Below, piece by piece: positions 1 to 11,097 of a DNA stretch of 64,000 bases. The position numbers and the translations under genes were made by a program. This DNA comes from Monosporascus cannonballus. Its lineage: Eukaryota; Ascomycota; Sordariomycetes; Xylariales. Positions within the stretch are counted from its first letter, which is position 1. Each line of letters opens with the position of its first letter. The notes beneath the pieces are model-generated. The model was not told the DNA's origin and did not search any database. It saw nothing but the letters and a program-made list of their open reading frames with translations. The stretch is from assembly GCA_004154925.1 (NCBI GenBank), contig QJNS01000094.1, forward strand, positions 1-64,000, written 5' to 3'.

Positions 1-91
<91 letters not shown>

Positions 92-92
92 A
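1..92. other. Poly-C run at the window edge (probable assembly artefact)
   Basis: Almost pure C for 92 bases with isolated A at positions 42 and 92, followed directly by ordinary sequence. It is not a telomere repeat. It is the complement of the poly-G tract at 10.9 kb that abuts an N gap. Dark-cycle poly-G from two-colour sequencing at a contig edge would explain both. Confidence 0.7.
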
Positions 93-228
93 CCGCAATA
101 CGTCATATCTGGTAATTTATTGCGGGAATCCTTTAAAAATAAAAACTGCTGTTGTTATTCGTGAGTGGTAAATAGGGGCAAATTCTCTCCCCTGACAGGG
201 ACTTCCCAAAAACATACCGCTACCCCGA

Positions 229-2532
229 CTAAACCTCAGAAGTCAGACTCAAAAACGCGAGCTGCCCGGTCCACCCAGCACCCTCGCCTCCCAGTTCCGC
301 AATCGGGGCCTCGATCGCGACGGGTGTCCACACGAAGAACTCACCGTTGACGCCCAGACGCGCCAGGAACTCCTCTTCCGCTTTTTCGCCCGCATCCGCC
401 GAATCACCGGTCCCCGGCGGGACGGCATCGAGGCTCGTCGTCCGCGCGCTCGCAAATGTGCGGTCCCCGCGCCCGACGACGCGCAGGTCGACCCACGTCC
501 CCGCCGGCACCGTCGCGTTGAGGCGGAAGTGCGCGCCCGCGGCGAACAGCGTGACGTTGGGGGTTAGCATGAGCGCCGAGTCCGCGCCGCGGATGATGGT
601 CGCGCTGTCCCCGAAGACGTCCTCGACGAGGAGCCGCAGCGACAGCGTGTAGTTGCGGCCCTTGGACAGCAGCGGCGTCGCAAACGAGCAGCCGGGGCCG
701 ATCGCCCACGTTGACTCCGTCGTCAGGGGGCACGAGGTCGTGGCGTCGTAGCCATTGCCCGATTGGTCGGCCACGCCTGTGATTCCGGTGTAGTTGAAAA
801 TCACGGGACCCGTCGACTCCACGGCGCGCTCGAGGTTCTGCCCCGGGATGAGCGGGTGCAGCCTTTCGAGCGCGGCGAAGAAGGCGGGTTCCGAGAGGTC
901 CCCGCCCCACTGCTTGTCGGCGAGCGCGGGGATGCCCTCGCGCCACACGTAGTACGCCTCGGAGTACGTGGAGGCGTTAGCGCCGTAGTCGTTCCACAGG
1001 GGCGTCACGGCGCCGAGGACGAGGGGCTCGGAGCGCTCGGGGTTGTTGGCGGGGTCCTTGGTGTCGAAGACGTGCGGGTGCCAGATGCCGCCCCCCGTGG
1101 CCGGGTCGCCGTTCCACGTGCGCGCGATGGGTACCTTCTGCGGGTAGCTCCCCGACCACTTGTTCACTGTGTAGAAGGTGTCGTCGGAGTTGAGCACCGC
1201 GTAGCCGTTGCGGATGTAGTCGTGGTACGGGTTGTCCTCGAAGAAGGCCCAGTGCTGCACGGAGACGTCGGCGCTGTTGATGTTCTCGTCGCCGTACTCG
1301 GGCCGCGGCGGGAACGTGCCCCAGATGCGCGTGGCCTTGCCCGACGCCGAGCGGATGTGCGCCGCCATCGCGTTGACGAACCGGTTGTAGTCGTCCACGT
1401 CGGCCGTGTACTCGTCGGCGCCGATGTGCACCGTCTTGCTGTGGAACCAGTCCAGGAACGTGCTCCAGATGGTCTTCATCGTCGGGATCGTGTCCGGGTG
1501 CGGGATGTTCAACAGCGACAGGTCATCGCTTAGGCCCAGTTCCGGCTTCCACTGTACGATGGCGAGGGCGTGCCCCGGCGCTTCTATCTCCGGGATAATG
1601 GTGACCCCGCGAGCAGCGCAGGCGGATTGCAGCTCCTCGAACTGCTCCCTGGTGTAAGACTCGTTCTTGTGGTTGTTCAGACCGGCCACGTCTTCGGAGT
1701 CTGACCAGAGGCGGAACCGGGCATACAGTTCCAATGAGCGTTCCCTCGAATAGATGTTGACATTGTTATAGAGGTTGTCGCTCAGGTGTAGGTGAAATGT
1801 ATTCTGCTTGAAGAAACTCATATACGAGCAAAGCTCGACAAGAAACTATTCCGCGACAAGTGTCAGTTCGCGCTCGGTATTATGAGCCGTAAGAAGGGCT
1901 TGTATTCATGGACAGAGTCTTCCGGGAGCAAAAGAGTATGAAGAACGCACCTCGGGTGGATAATAATGTCGCGCCACGTCGAGCATCATGCCCCGGATCC
2001 CCCAACCAGGAGCATCTTTAGCCCGGCCGAGGGGTATTGAGCCTTCGGATAAGATGGCCTGCTGCAGAAGCGTCCGAGTCCCCCACCACACGCCCAGCGG
2101 GCTAGCCCCTGATATCACTATGCCCGAGGGAGAGATCGTGAGCGTGTACCCCTCTGCCGTTCGGGCACCGCTCGCGTCGAGATACTCCACCGATTCGTTT
2201 ACGGTAAGGAAGACAGAATCCAGCGCGGCAGCGTCGGCTATAGAGACGTCGAGCTCTATATCTAGTACGCTCTGTAGATCCTCTGCAAACGTGCTGGCGA
2301 AGTCGCTAAGGCTTGGCGGGATTAGAGTCTCCCCTGTTTCATCGTGGGCGTCGGAGTATCGGGAGTCTACGATTATCCCATTGAGGTCTGAGATAGAGTA
2401 GGCGCCATAGCCAGAACTCGCAAAGGGCGCTTTAGGGATGCCCTCCACACTTGCGCTTGCTGCTGCTATTAGGTCGTTAGTGAGGGGGGCACTCGTCCGA
2501 TAGTAGGGGCCTTGGACAGACCGGAAAGCCAT
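229..2532 (-). CDS. GH20 beta-N-acetylhexosaminidase (chitin-degradation type)
   Basis: Two exons, 2532-1951 and 1845-229, separated by a 105-nt intron (1846-1950) with a CTGAC branch site; about 732 residues. Exon 1 is the GH20b-like N-terminal domain and ends DVARHYYPPE. Splicing restores the family motif PPE-FLVELCSYMSFFKQNTFH. The barrel carries the catalytic Asp-Glu pair in HIGADEY (exon 2, about residue 134 from its first Met). The last roughly 200 residues form a LamG/concanavalin-like C-terminal domain, as in secreted fungal GH20 enzymes. The enzyme should release terminal N-acetylhexosamine from chitin oligomers or glycans. Homologues have a signal peptide. The chosen ATG (2532) gives none, although ATG 2570 in another frame encodes a hydrophobic start, so the 5' end is uncertain. 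The product call is firm. Confidence 0.88.
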
Positions 2533-3372
2533 CTTGTCAGCAATGTTAAGGCAACCCAAAATCTGTCCATATTCACGTATAACTATGGAACAATGTGCAA
2601 TGGCATATAGCCGTGATATGTCACCTAGTCGAAGCAGTCTAGATATACAAAGGCCAACATCATGGGAGTGAATGCCTCCTTATAGCCGATCAGTTTACTA
2701 AGTATCCCCTCAGAATCCAGAATAGACCGCCCGGGTCTTCTGCGACCGGGGTAGTGGTCATTCTATAATACCACTGCAACGCTGCTCGGGACACCGCTGA
2801 CGATCCTTGCGCAGTTGAAGCCCTATTGACGGATTATTCAGGGCTTGAATATGAGAACCAAGAAATACGGTGCGGGGCTGGCAGGACCAATATTGGAAGA
2901 GACCCGAGAAGGGGGTGCAGGTCCTGAGATGCCCGCTTTCGGCCCTGCATAGTATGTAATGTTCCCATGTCCCTCCAGGGGACTGGACAATAGAACTTCC
3001 CAAACGGGAATCCCCTCATCTCAAGCAAAACGTCTTTTCGCATGTGAGTAGAGGCGCCCAGCTTGGAGAAATGGGGGCTCTTGTTTTTTTTGGGGGGGGT
3101 TCCCCGATAAGATAAGCTTTCCAGTAGCCCCGCTAAAAATGCCTGGGGGTACGAGGGGCAATCAAGGAAGTAGCGAGGGGCCAAAAGAATTGATATGAGA
3201 TGGTGACCCATCACCAGACCTGGTTCTAGGTAAACTTAACATTTCGCATTTACAACAACATCTACCAAAACCCTTTGAGGGAACTGTTACTCGAGACGAA
3301 AATTTGCACACCCGTTATCTCTACGTACCGCATATATCCCAGGGGCCCTTTCTTCGTAATATTCTAGTCAAG
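2533..3372. promoter_or_regulatory. Intergenic region between divergent GH20 and RIO1 genes
   Basis: About 840 bases between two divergent start codons, so it must hold both promoters. Frames here are short and frequently stopped. A mixed T/G homopolymer (about 3082-3101) is present. I see no clear TATA box and no gene. Confidence 0.45.
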
Positions 3373-5038
3373 ATGGCAATGACGGCCGTAGACGCAACCC
3401 CCGGGCTCCCGCGCAGCGGTGCAAACGAGCCGGAGAATGACGCGATCGCCACTGCTGTTGCCGGAGAGAGTAAGGCCGACGAAGGCGAGAGCGACCTGGA
3501 TGACATCTTCGACGACGATAACGAAGACGGCGACTTAGATCTCGACGGGGAGGCCGACATCTCAAGAAACTACAACCGACAGAGACCCTTACACACTAAC
3601 CAGCAAAAGCCCAAAGCAAACACCGCCTCGAACATCGATGACCAAATATCGGCTTTATCTAAGCACGCAGCGAAGATCAGACTCGACGATGTCAAGGACG
3701 ATCAGGCTCGGGAGAAGGACAAGGCCGACAGGGCCACCAGCGAGCAGGTCCTGGACCGGCGGACGCGGATGATCCTTCTGCAGATGATCAACCGCGGCGT
3801 GGTGAGCGAGATACATGGCGCCATCAGTACGGGGAAGGAAGCAAACGTGTACGGCGCCGTGGCCTATCCGGATCCCAGCGGGGCAGCTGTTCAGAGGGCC
3901 GTCAAGGTATACAAGACGGCCATACTGAGCTTCAAGGACCGCGAGAGGTACATCACGGGTGAGCACCGGTTTAAGGCCGGAGCCGAGAAGGGCAATAACC
4001 GCAAGATGGTTAAGCTGTGGGCGGAGAAGGAGTTCAGGAACCTGAGGAGGATTCACGGCGCAGGGATCGCCTGTCCCGAGCCCATTCAGCTCAAGCTGCA
4101 CGTGCTCGTCATGGGCTTCCTCGGTGACAGAAGAGGATATGCCTATCCACGGTTACGTGACGCAACTATCGAGGCGGAAGGTGGCGAAGGGCTCTGGAAG
4201 CGTCTCTATATTCAGCTCCTGGGCATTATGAGGCGCATGTATCAGGTCTGCAGGCTGGTTCACGCGGATCTGAGCGAGTACAACATCTTGTACAACAAGC
4301 AGCAGTTATACATCATCGATGTATCGCAGAGCGTCGAGCATGATCACCCGCGATCCCTGGAGTTCCTGCGCATGGACATCAAGAATACGGGCGACTTCTT
4401 CCGAAGACAAGGGGTGGACACCTTGTCTGACCGAACAATATTCGACTTCATCATCGCGCCCGACGGTCCCACGGAAGAGCCCGCCTTGGCAGAGGCAGTC
4501 GAGCGTTTGTACGCCGTCAGATCAGCCAGGGAGGACCAAGGCCTCACCGCGGCCGAGGTGGAAGTCGACAACGAGGTGTTCCGAAATCAGTACATTCCCC
4601 AGACGCTGGAGCAGGTCTACGACATCGAGAAAGACGCGGAGCAGATCGGGCTCGGCGAGGGAGACAAGCTCGTCTACCGCAACCTGCTGGCGGACCAGGT
4701 CATCATGCCTAAAGAGGGGGGTGAGGATAAGAGCTCGGACGGCGAGTCGGATGAAGGCGCACCTCTAGATAGCGAAGAGGAGAGCAGCGGGGAGGACGAT
4801 GAGAGTCGCTTCTCCAAAGGACCGCCGAGGGGGAAGCGCTTCGAGGATAAAGAGGAGAAAAGGGTAAGCACCCATCAATCCATCGCTCGATGAAAAGTAG
4901 AAGGTAGAATTGACGACTAACGACTTGCAGGCGCATAAGCAGGCGGTCAAGGAGGAGAAGCGAGAGAAGAGGAAAGAGAAGATGCCGAAGCACCTCAAGA
5001 AGCGGCTCGTTTCCCAGACCACGAAGCGAAAGAAGTAG
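3373..5038 (+). CDS. RIO1: RIO-family atypical serine/threonine kinase Rio1
   Basis: Two exons, 3373-4863 and 4931-5038, with a 67-nt intron (GTAAGC donor, GACTAAC branch, TTGCAG acceptor); 532 residues. RIO kinases act in the final cytoplasmic maturation of the 40S ribosomal subunit. The RIO signature is complete. It has the nucleotide loop STGKEANVYGA, the catalytic loop HADLSEYNILY, and the metal-binding IIDVSQSVEHDHP, followed by LRMDIKNTGDFF. The N-terminus is acidic (DDIFDDDNEDGD), and the C-terminus is acidic then strongly basic, ending MPKHLKKRLVSQTTKRKK, as in fungal Rio1. I chose ATG 3373 because the context AAGATGG is good and the upstream in-frame part begins with TTG only. It is divergent from the GH20 gene. 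Confidence 0.96.
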
Positions 5039-7067
5039 ATACAATATTATAGACCGCTTGACTGAGTATATCTGAGTATGAAGCTACATCGGCCAGGTCT
5101 CCAACACTGATACATGAGGTCCCCCTTCGCCTTTCGTTGCATGCTGTCCGAAGCCATCCGCATTTGGTCGTGTATTCCCTACGAAGTGTGCAGGATTGAT
5201 ATCACAGCCCAACGCCAACAGTGAGGTTGGATTAAGAAGGGCTTGGCAGCCCGTGCTCTCTCTGCCCCGCTATCTGACAAGCACTTGACAGTCTCTATGG
5301 CTCTAATTTCGCTGCGTACAACGCTTGTCGCGTCAGGTCATCTTGACCACGCGCTCCTTGACGTGTCGATATGCATTTACTTCGTCCGGGTGCAGTTCCG
5401 GGCCACCTTCTTTCGCCTGATTTAAAACTGAATTTCCTATCTACCAGCATGCTCAATTGCCTGTCTGGTCTCAGGGCAGCCTATAAATCATTGTTAAGCT
5501 TCACGTTACTTCTCGACTCGCGGTTGACTCCGCCTACGAGCTTTCATGGCGGTTTGGAATAGGATATTTAGGCCAGGCATTCGATACTTTCTGAACCGAT
5601 CTAGCAAATTTTTTAAGTTCCTTCTACGGCGTAACGACGAGATAGTCTTCCAGAGTCACGTATCGCTGCATCTTACGTCTCCTATACGGCCTTGAGCGGC
5701 TTGCATCTGGGGTTTATATAAGTGATCCTCCTCCCAGGTCACCATGGGCCCAATGGTCTCCTTCCATGCCCCCTTCAATGCGAATCCCCGCCCCGCAACC
5801 TCCCCAAACCCTACGCCCTGCAATCGGATGACGAGAACCCCTAGCGCTCTGCCAGACCGAGATCTCTGCGTTTTCTTCCCCACGGGAACGATAACCGGGA
5901 TCTTGGTTCTGGTTAGCTTGCGTCCTGAACGTCTCCCTTGAACGGGGGTCTATGACGATCAAAGAGAGCCCTGACGATTGCTGGCTTTATAGCACACTGT
6001 TTCCGCTTTTCTTCTCGCGTTCCTGTTTATCGCTCCCTTCCAAAGCAGGCCCGGGGCATGTCTCTGTTCATGGGCCCTGCTCGGCCGGTTTTACGGTAAG
6101 GCTGCATTCCTCCTCTCTGACTGCATATCAAAACGATGGATAAAGGCTGCAAGACGGCTTTGACGTCTAGGAGAGTGCGTCGATGATGATGCATTTTAGA
6201 AGACTCCAAGTCCCCCCACTCGGGTGGCGTAGCTCGGCGCTTTCCGGCGTTGGTGCGGGATTTGTGGCGCGAAAGCAGGGCTTCCCCTGGCGCTCCACCA
6301 CAGTCAGTCAGTCGTAATTCGTGTTAAAGATACACTTTTCGGCGTAGCCTAGTACCGGGGTGCTTAATATGCCAGGTGACCCGAGTGGAATGGTAGCATC
6401 AAGTTATATGTACGGCTTCATGATCTTATAGGTAGTAAATGAGTATTATCCCGTCCGTGTCGAAATAGAGCGACGCGCTTTCGTCAACATGTGATATAGC
6501 GTATATTGAAGGGAGACTTCCAAGATTATAGTGTTCATGTGGGCCCGGGATCTTCCAGGACTTCGACTTGCTTCAAGTCCGAGATCCTGATTTGATTCGG
6601 TACCAGTAGCCGATAGGGAGCCGCCTGCATCTAATTGGTTGCCTTGCCGTATTGAAACGGCATCAGACTTGCTACTCAGGCTGGCAGAGTGACCTGACTC
6701 TGCTGTCTCGAGTGACAGGGTGACGTTGTATGGTACCAGGCCGAGTCCCCCAGTACCGAATACATGAAGCCTTACATCTGCCTCCAACGTCGCATGAATC
6801 GGAGGTCAGGTATCAAGCAGTGAGAGAACAGAACCAAAGGGATCCCTCCTTCCCACCCCGGCGATTGCTCGATTAGGGAGCTCGGAAACGCGGGGTCCCA
6901 GCAGGATATGTAGGCACCCTATCCTCTTCCGTGAACTTGGCCACATTCACGATCTCATCTTCACTGCTACTTGACTCGTCTAGCAACCTCGGGAAGCCAA
7001 GACCGAACCTTCTAGTAATTAGAATATAGAAGTCACCGGATCCTAGCGAATTACTAGCCCGCGCAAC
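5039..7067. other. Gene-poor stretch, no supportable gene
   Basis: About 2 kb with only short overlapping frames on both strands. One 65-codon frame at 5744-5941 (+) begins in CACCATGGG, about 25 bases after a TATATAAG-like element. Its composition is not protein-like and the opposite strand is equally open, so I do not call it. No RNA gene or repeat was recognised. Confidence 0.5.
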
Positions 7068-7268
7068 ATGCCCACATACAGCGCGACCTGCGCGGGCTCC
7101 AAGGGGGCCAGCTGCGACTGCACCCAATTCTCCGCCGGGGACAACAGCGCACTTTGCACCAACTGCCATCATTACGATTGGGGTAGGCCGCATAGCTCCC
7201 CTTTAAGACGAGGAGACGAAGGCGGAATGCTGACATCTCCTGCAGTTCATACAAAGAAGGACGATTAA
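7068..7268 (+). CDS. Small Cys-rich protein, possibly zinc-binding (hypothetical)
   Basis: A 66-codon frame starting MPTYSATCAGSKGASCDC and continuing to ALCTNCHHYDW. The first 38 residues have a compact pattern C-x6-C-x-C then C-x2-C-H-H, which looks like a small metal-binding fold. The rest is low complexity. A GTAGGC donor follows GATTGGG near 7181, so the real gene may be spliced and the tail may be intronic. I know no named family. The short length and isolated position keep confidence low. Confidence 0.35.
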   Translation: MPTYSATCAGSKGASCDCTQFSAGDNSALCTNCHHYDWGRPHSSPLRRGDEGGMLTSPAVHTKKDD

Positions 7269-8764
7269 ACGCCTCACCAGGACCGCGACTCCAGGTCCCG
7301 ATGACCCCTGGGCTACTTATCGTTACCCGGGGCGAGCTCACGAGGCTCGCTTGACCGTTCAGCACAAGTTAGCAGGGCGTATGGAGTGGCCACGTTTGTT
7401 TATATGGTGGATCCGTTCCCGAGAGACACATGTGGCAATTCATAAAAGTAAATGACATACACTCTTTCATACCTCTTGCGTTGCCCAAAAGCTACAATCC
7501 AGTTACTGATAGACATCCCCCCTGGGAAGCCTAAGGGTGGTGGGGCCCCTTTCTGCTCAATTTTCCGCTAAGACTGGAACCAACTCATGGGAATATAAAA
7601 TATGGGGCAGGCGGAGCTCGAATAAAAATATAGAAGGCAGAATACAGTAACTCTCCTTAAAAGTCTCCATTTCCTTAGAGTTTAGACAACATATTTATGC
7701 TTCCCAGGAGGCAGCTAAGATGTTCCATGGTCCCTAATAATATCCCCAGAGAAGTCATAGAGCCCTTGATAGATGTTGCATGACGAGTTTCAACGCCACC
7801 CCTTTCATGTGAGACGGGAGTAGCCAATTTTCCAGCGAATTATCCAGGAGACGTATTGACTAGTATATTACAAGCATTTTGCGGAATTCTACAATTGTTG
7901 ACGCATCTAATTCTGGAAACGTGACATATGTACGATGTAACATGCCATGCTGATGCTAAGAAGATTTGGATCCGAACATCACTGCCTTGGCTTAGGGGTG
8001 GTTAGAATACTAACATCACCAGGTAAGGTTGTGACTTACTGAGTAGTGACATATATGTTTGATGTTAATCCAGGCACTTCTGTCCTCACCAGATACGGTA
8101 ATCGTGCCACTAAAAGAAAACAAAGAGAGCAACTCATCATAGAGCGTCCTCGGTCATGTTACACTTCCCCTTTGGTTTGTCAGGTCTCAATTAGCCTCTG
8201 AGAATTAACGTCGTAGATATCATCCGTAGTTGATACGGCAAGAGCGCCGGATGGAGGCGTATATGTTCGTATAATACCAGTTATTACTACATTAGGAATT
8301 TAACAGAAGTCGCTCACCATGCTTAAGCCGCAACAGCATAGATAAGAGTAGGGCTGCGTGCTTCCTTTATAGTATGTTATTGGGCATGCTGCAATATATG
8401 AATAAGTGGAAATTATATCGCCGAGGTGAATAAGGGGCTAATAGGGGGACAACACATATACTAGGTTGGGTAGCACCGTTGGAATCAACCTTGGGGGCCG
8501 GGGATTCCAAAGCGATATTGGTTCGGGACAGCGAATAAGTAAATTATACATCGTAAGCTATCCCAGAGAGGCGGAAGAAGGCCATTGACCCAAACAGATT
8601 GCATTTAGTCCTAAGGCAGTTTGGTATCTAGAATATTGGCAGTCACCCGAGTATCAAAGGCAATCGGCATCGATCATCTCGCTGACTACCACCTCCTAGG
8701 CTTTCTAAATCTTCTGATCAACTTCAAGAATCATCGCCGAGATTTCCTTCCTTAACAGTCCCAT
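7269..8764. other. Intergenic, no gene seen
   Basis: About 1.5 kb, moderately AT-rich, with no open frame of note on either strand and no recognised repeat or RNA gene. Confidence 0.5.
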
Positions 8765-9200
8765 CCTCGACGTTTCTTTTACCAATACTATTGGGCATCG
8801 ATATTTCCATTCCCAATACTGCCATCGCCCACATTTCCATTACCAACATTTACATTGCCAGCATTCTCAGGGACGCTTCCGCCATCGACATCCCCATCGG
8901 GAGCACTTCAATTGTCGGTGTTTTATTCACCAGCTCTGCCATCGTCGATATCTCCTTCCCAAACCCTTCTATTGTAGGTGTCCCCCCCTATCAACCTCTC
9001 AACGCCAACCCCCTTCACCGACACTGACATCGTCAAGGTTTCCATCACGCATGATTCCATTGTCGACGTTTCCTTCACACACGGTCTCCATAGCCGACAT
9101 CAGCAATACAAACACCGTCATCGCCGCATTTCCATCACCAAAGTTGTTACCGCCAAAGCCGTTTGCAATGGTACGTGTAATACAAGCATGGTTGGCCATC
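8765..9200 (-). pseudogene. Decayed Gly/Asn/Asp-rich repeat protein sequence
   Basis: The + strand shows a degenerate tandem repeat of about 30 bases built on CCATCG..ATTTCCATTACCAA. Read on the minus strand in a single frame this becomes Gly-Asn/Asp repeats of about ten residues, for example EGNVDNG, DGNLDDVSVGEG, EGDIDDG, AGNVNVGNGNVGDGSIGNGN. Stops interrupt the frame (TGA after GVERG near 9000, TAA and TGA near 8920-8935). It therefore looks like a repetitive protein gene that has lost coding capacity, or a fragment of one. No family is recognised. Confidence 0.4.
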
Positions 9201-9260
9201 ATGCCACACTTCTCTTTGAAATACCTGTGTTCCAGTTTATGTATCCCGTACTGTGTCCTT

Positions 9261-9270
9261 TATATATACT
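9261..9270 (+). promoter_or_regulatory. TATA-like element before the CHORD-like gene
   Basis: TATATATACT lies 90 bases upstream of the preferred ATG at 9351 and only 21 before the alternative ATG at 9291. A start site about 30 bases downstream would exclude 9291 from the message and favour 9351. Confidence 0.3.
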
Positions 9271-9350
9271 CATATACCTGTACAAAACAGATGCCTACTG
9301 TGAGACTCAACAGGCCCCAGGCTAGACAGCTGGCCTACCACTACCCTATC

Positions 9351-9710
9351 ATGGGACAGAATGCCTCCGGAAAGACTGCAACCAAGCAGCCGCAGAAGAA
9401 GCAGCAATCCAATTCGCAATCGGGGCCTTCTAACTCGCAGGACTCCTCCGCTGAACAACCAAAGGCAAAGGAGAACCCCAAGATGCTTGTCTGCGTCAAT
9501 TGCAAGAAAAAATACAATCCCGACACAGTCCGGTTCGGCTCCTGCCGCATGCATAAGGACAAGTACGGCCGTGCCTACCCCGACAAGCCTCCGATGGACC
9601 ACTCGCGCAACTCTGCAGGTGACGATCAGGGGAAGGAGATGTGGCTCTGCTGCGGCAACAAGGACAGGAATCACCCCGGCTGCGTGGAATGGGTTCGCTG
9701 CCAGAAGTGA
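9351..9710 (+). CDS. Small CHORD-like zinc-binding protein
   Basis: Single exon, 119 residues. The first 43 residues are Gln/Ser/Lys-rich and disordered (KQPQKKQQSNSQSG). The rest has a Cys/His pattern: CVNCKKKY, then FGSCRMHKDKYG, then MWLCCGNKDRNHPGC and a terminal WVRCQK. The order C-x2-C, C-x2-H, CC, H-x2-C resembles the CHORD zinc module (C..C, SC..H, W.CC, GC), although the usual glycine and final His are changed. CHORD proteins are co-chaperone or signalling adaptors, but whether this one acts so is unknown. ATG 9351 has A at -3 and G at +4. An in-frame upstream ATG at 9291 would add 20 residues and has a poor context. Confidence 0.6.
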   Translation: MGQNASGKTATKQPQKKQQSNSQSGPSNSQDSSAEQPKAKENPKMLVCVNCKKKYNPDTVRFGSCRMHKDKYGRAYPDKPPMDHSRNSAGDDQGKEMWLCCGNKDRNHPGCVEWVRCQK

Positions 9711-10830
9711 TCGTGCGCGAGGAGGACGACAACGAACATTCTGATTTATTGATTTATATTCGCTTCATATCAAAGAAAGCAGCGGAAATGGGCCGTTGGA
9801 TTTGGATTTCGTCATCAAGCATGCAGAGAAGAGCACATACGCTCACACCATGGAACATTCCGGAGCCTCCTTTTCGCTCTATGCGTTTTAGGCAAAAGAC
9901 GTCGATGATCAAAGGGACAAACAAAGGGACTCAAGCTACATTTATATACTTTCGCGTATGTAATGCAGTGATAGTTAGATGTTCCATTGTTCCTGCCAAA
10001 GCCAATTAATACACGGTGGTGAACTTGCCCTATGGATGATGCTATATTGATTTCCTTGAATGCACAACATCCCTAGGTTGCCCGGCCTTGCCCTATCTCC
10101 CTATACCGCTCAAAGAGTCTGAAGTAAGGAGTCTGCCTTTTAACACAAGCAGCAAATGACAATACAGTATCACCAATCCTAGTTCTGGCGCGTTATACTT
10201 AACCGCTACAGTAAAGTAGAAGTTGACGCAGTTTCCTTAACAAGAAGCCTCAAGCAGACCCGCTAGCGACATACCTAGCGTGAAATGAACTCACCGATGA
10301 AACTGATCTCTCTGAACTGTGGCAGCAATCCGATATCACGTAGAATGCACCATGGGCTCATCAGTATTTAGCATGCAAGGGGGCTGCTGTATGTACCAAC
10401 TATATACATGGAAACCTGTGCTGGGCAAGTTTATGGCCATAACTGTTGATAGTGGCCTGCTTGAGTTAGTTCATCGTTGCTATCATTCTACCCTTATTTT
10501 CTCTATGCATAACATTATCTGAGTTTTATTTTACAGAATGGTGATAAGTTGAAGCACATAGATCATATCCACACAATGCCTAACTACGGTTGGTACTGCA
10601 TGGAATAGCATAAAATGACAGCTGCTGTCCGAAGCCTGATTTGCGGTAGTATATAGGAGTGCAACCTCAACTTTCAACTTAGATTGATGCATCGCAGCAT
10701 GGCGTCAAGTGTGATTTCATGCGGCAAGTACGCTCGGGGTAGGTCAACCTCAGCAGCTGTGATTTTTGTCGGTATTCCCAAGGTGGTTTTGTTAAAAGAT
10801 ACGTTAACACCACTGGGACACATAAAGAGC

Positions 10831-10892
10831 GATCCGAATACATTAGGAGGTCAGCGACCATACGACAAGATAATTATAAAGATGTGGGATCG

Positions 10893-10956
<64 letters not shown>

Positions 10957-11040
10957 CGGGGGGGGGGNNNNNNNNNNGATCCGAATACATTAGGAGGTCA
11001 GCGACCATACGACAAGATAATTATAAAGATGGGGGATCGT
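10831..11040. repeat. N gap with poly-G and duplicated flanking sequence (assembly artefact)
   Basis: The segment beginning GATCCGAATACATTAGGAGG at 10831 recurs at 10978. Between the copies are roughly 70 G (10897-10967, one C) and ten N (10968-10977). The copies match for over 50 bases and diverge only at the homopolymer: the first runs into G, the second into C. One locus has probably been represented twice by unmerged contig ends. Confidence 0.85.
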
Positions 11041-11055
11041 TTCCCCCCCCCCCCT

Positions 11056-11097
11056 TATTCTAGCCCCTATTCTAACCCCTATTCTAACCCCTATTCC
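11056..11097 (+). repeat. 12-bp tandem repeat, about 3.5 units
   Basis: Units TATTCTAGCCCC, TATTCTAACCCC, TATTCTAACCCC and a partial TATTCC follow a C12 homopolymer. It is a short microsatellite-like tract, not a telomeric array. Confidence 0.8.

Noticed and set aside
763..1533. 256-codon frame on the plus strand
   Set aside because: Antisense shadow of the GC-rich GH20 exon; Val/Arg/Gly-rich and without a domain.
5744..5941. 65-codon frame with good Kozak context after a TATA-like element
   Set aside because: Low-complexity Pro/Thr/Arg composition, the opposite strand is equally open, and there is no domain.
6215..6300. tRNA-like stretch with an A-box-like TGGCGTAGCTCGG and a terminal CCACCA
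   Set aside because: No B box (GGTTCGAATCC) is present and the acceptor arms do not pair.
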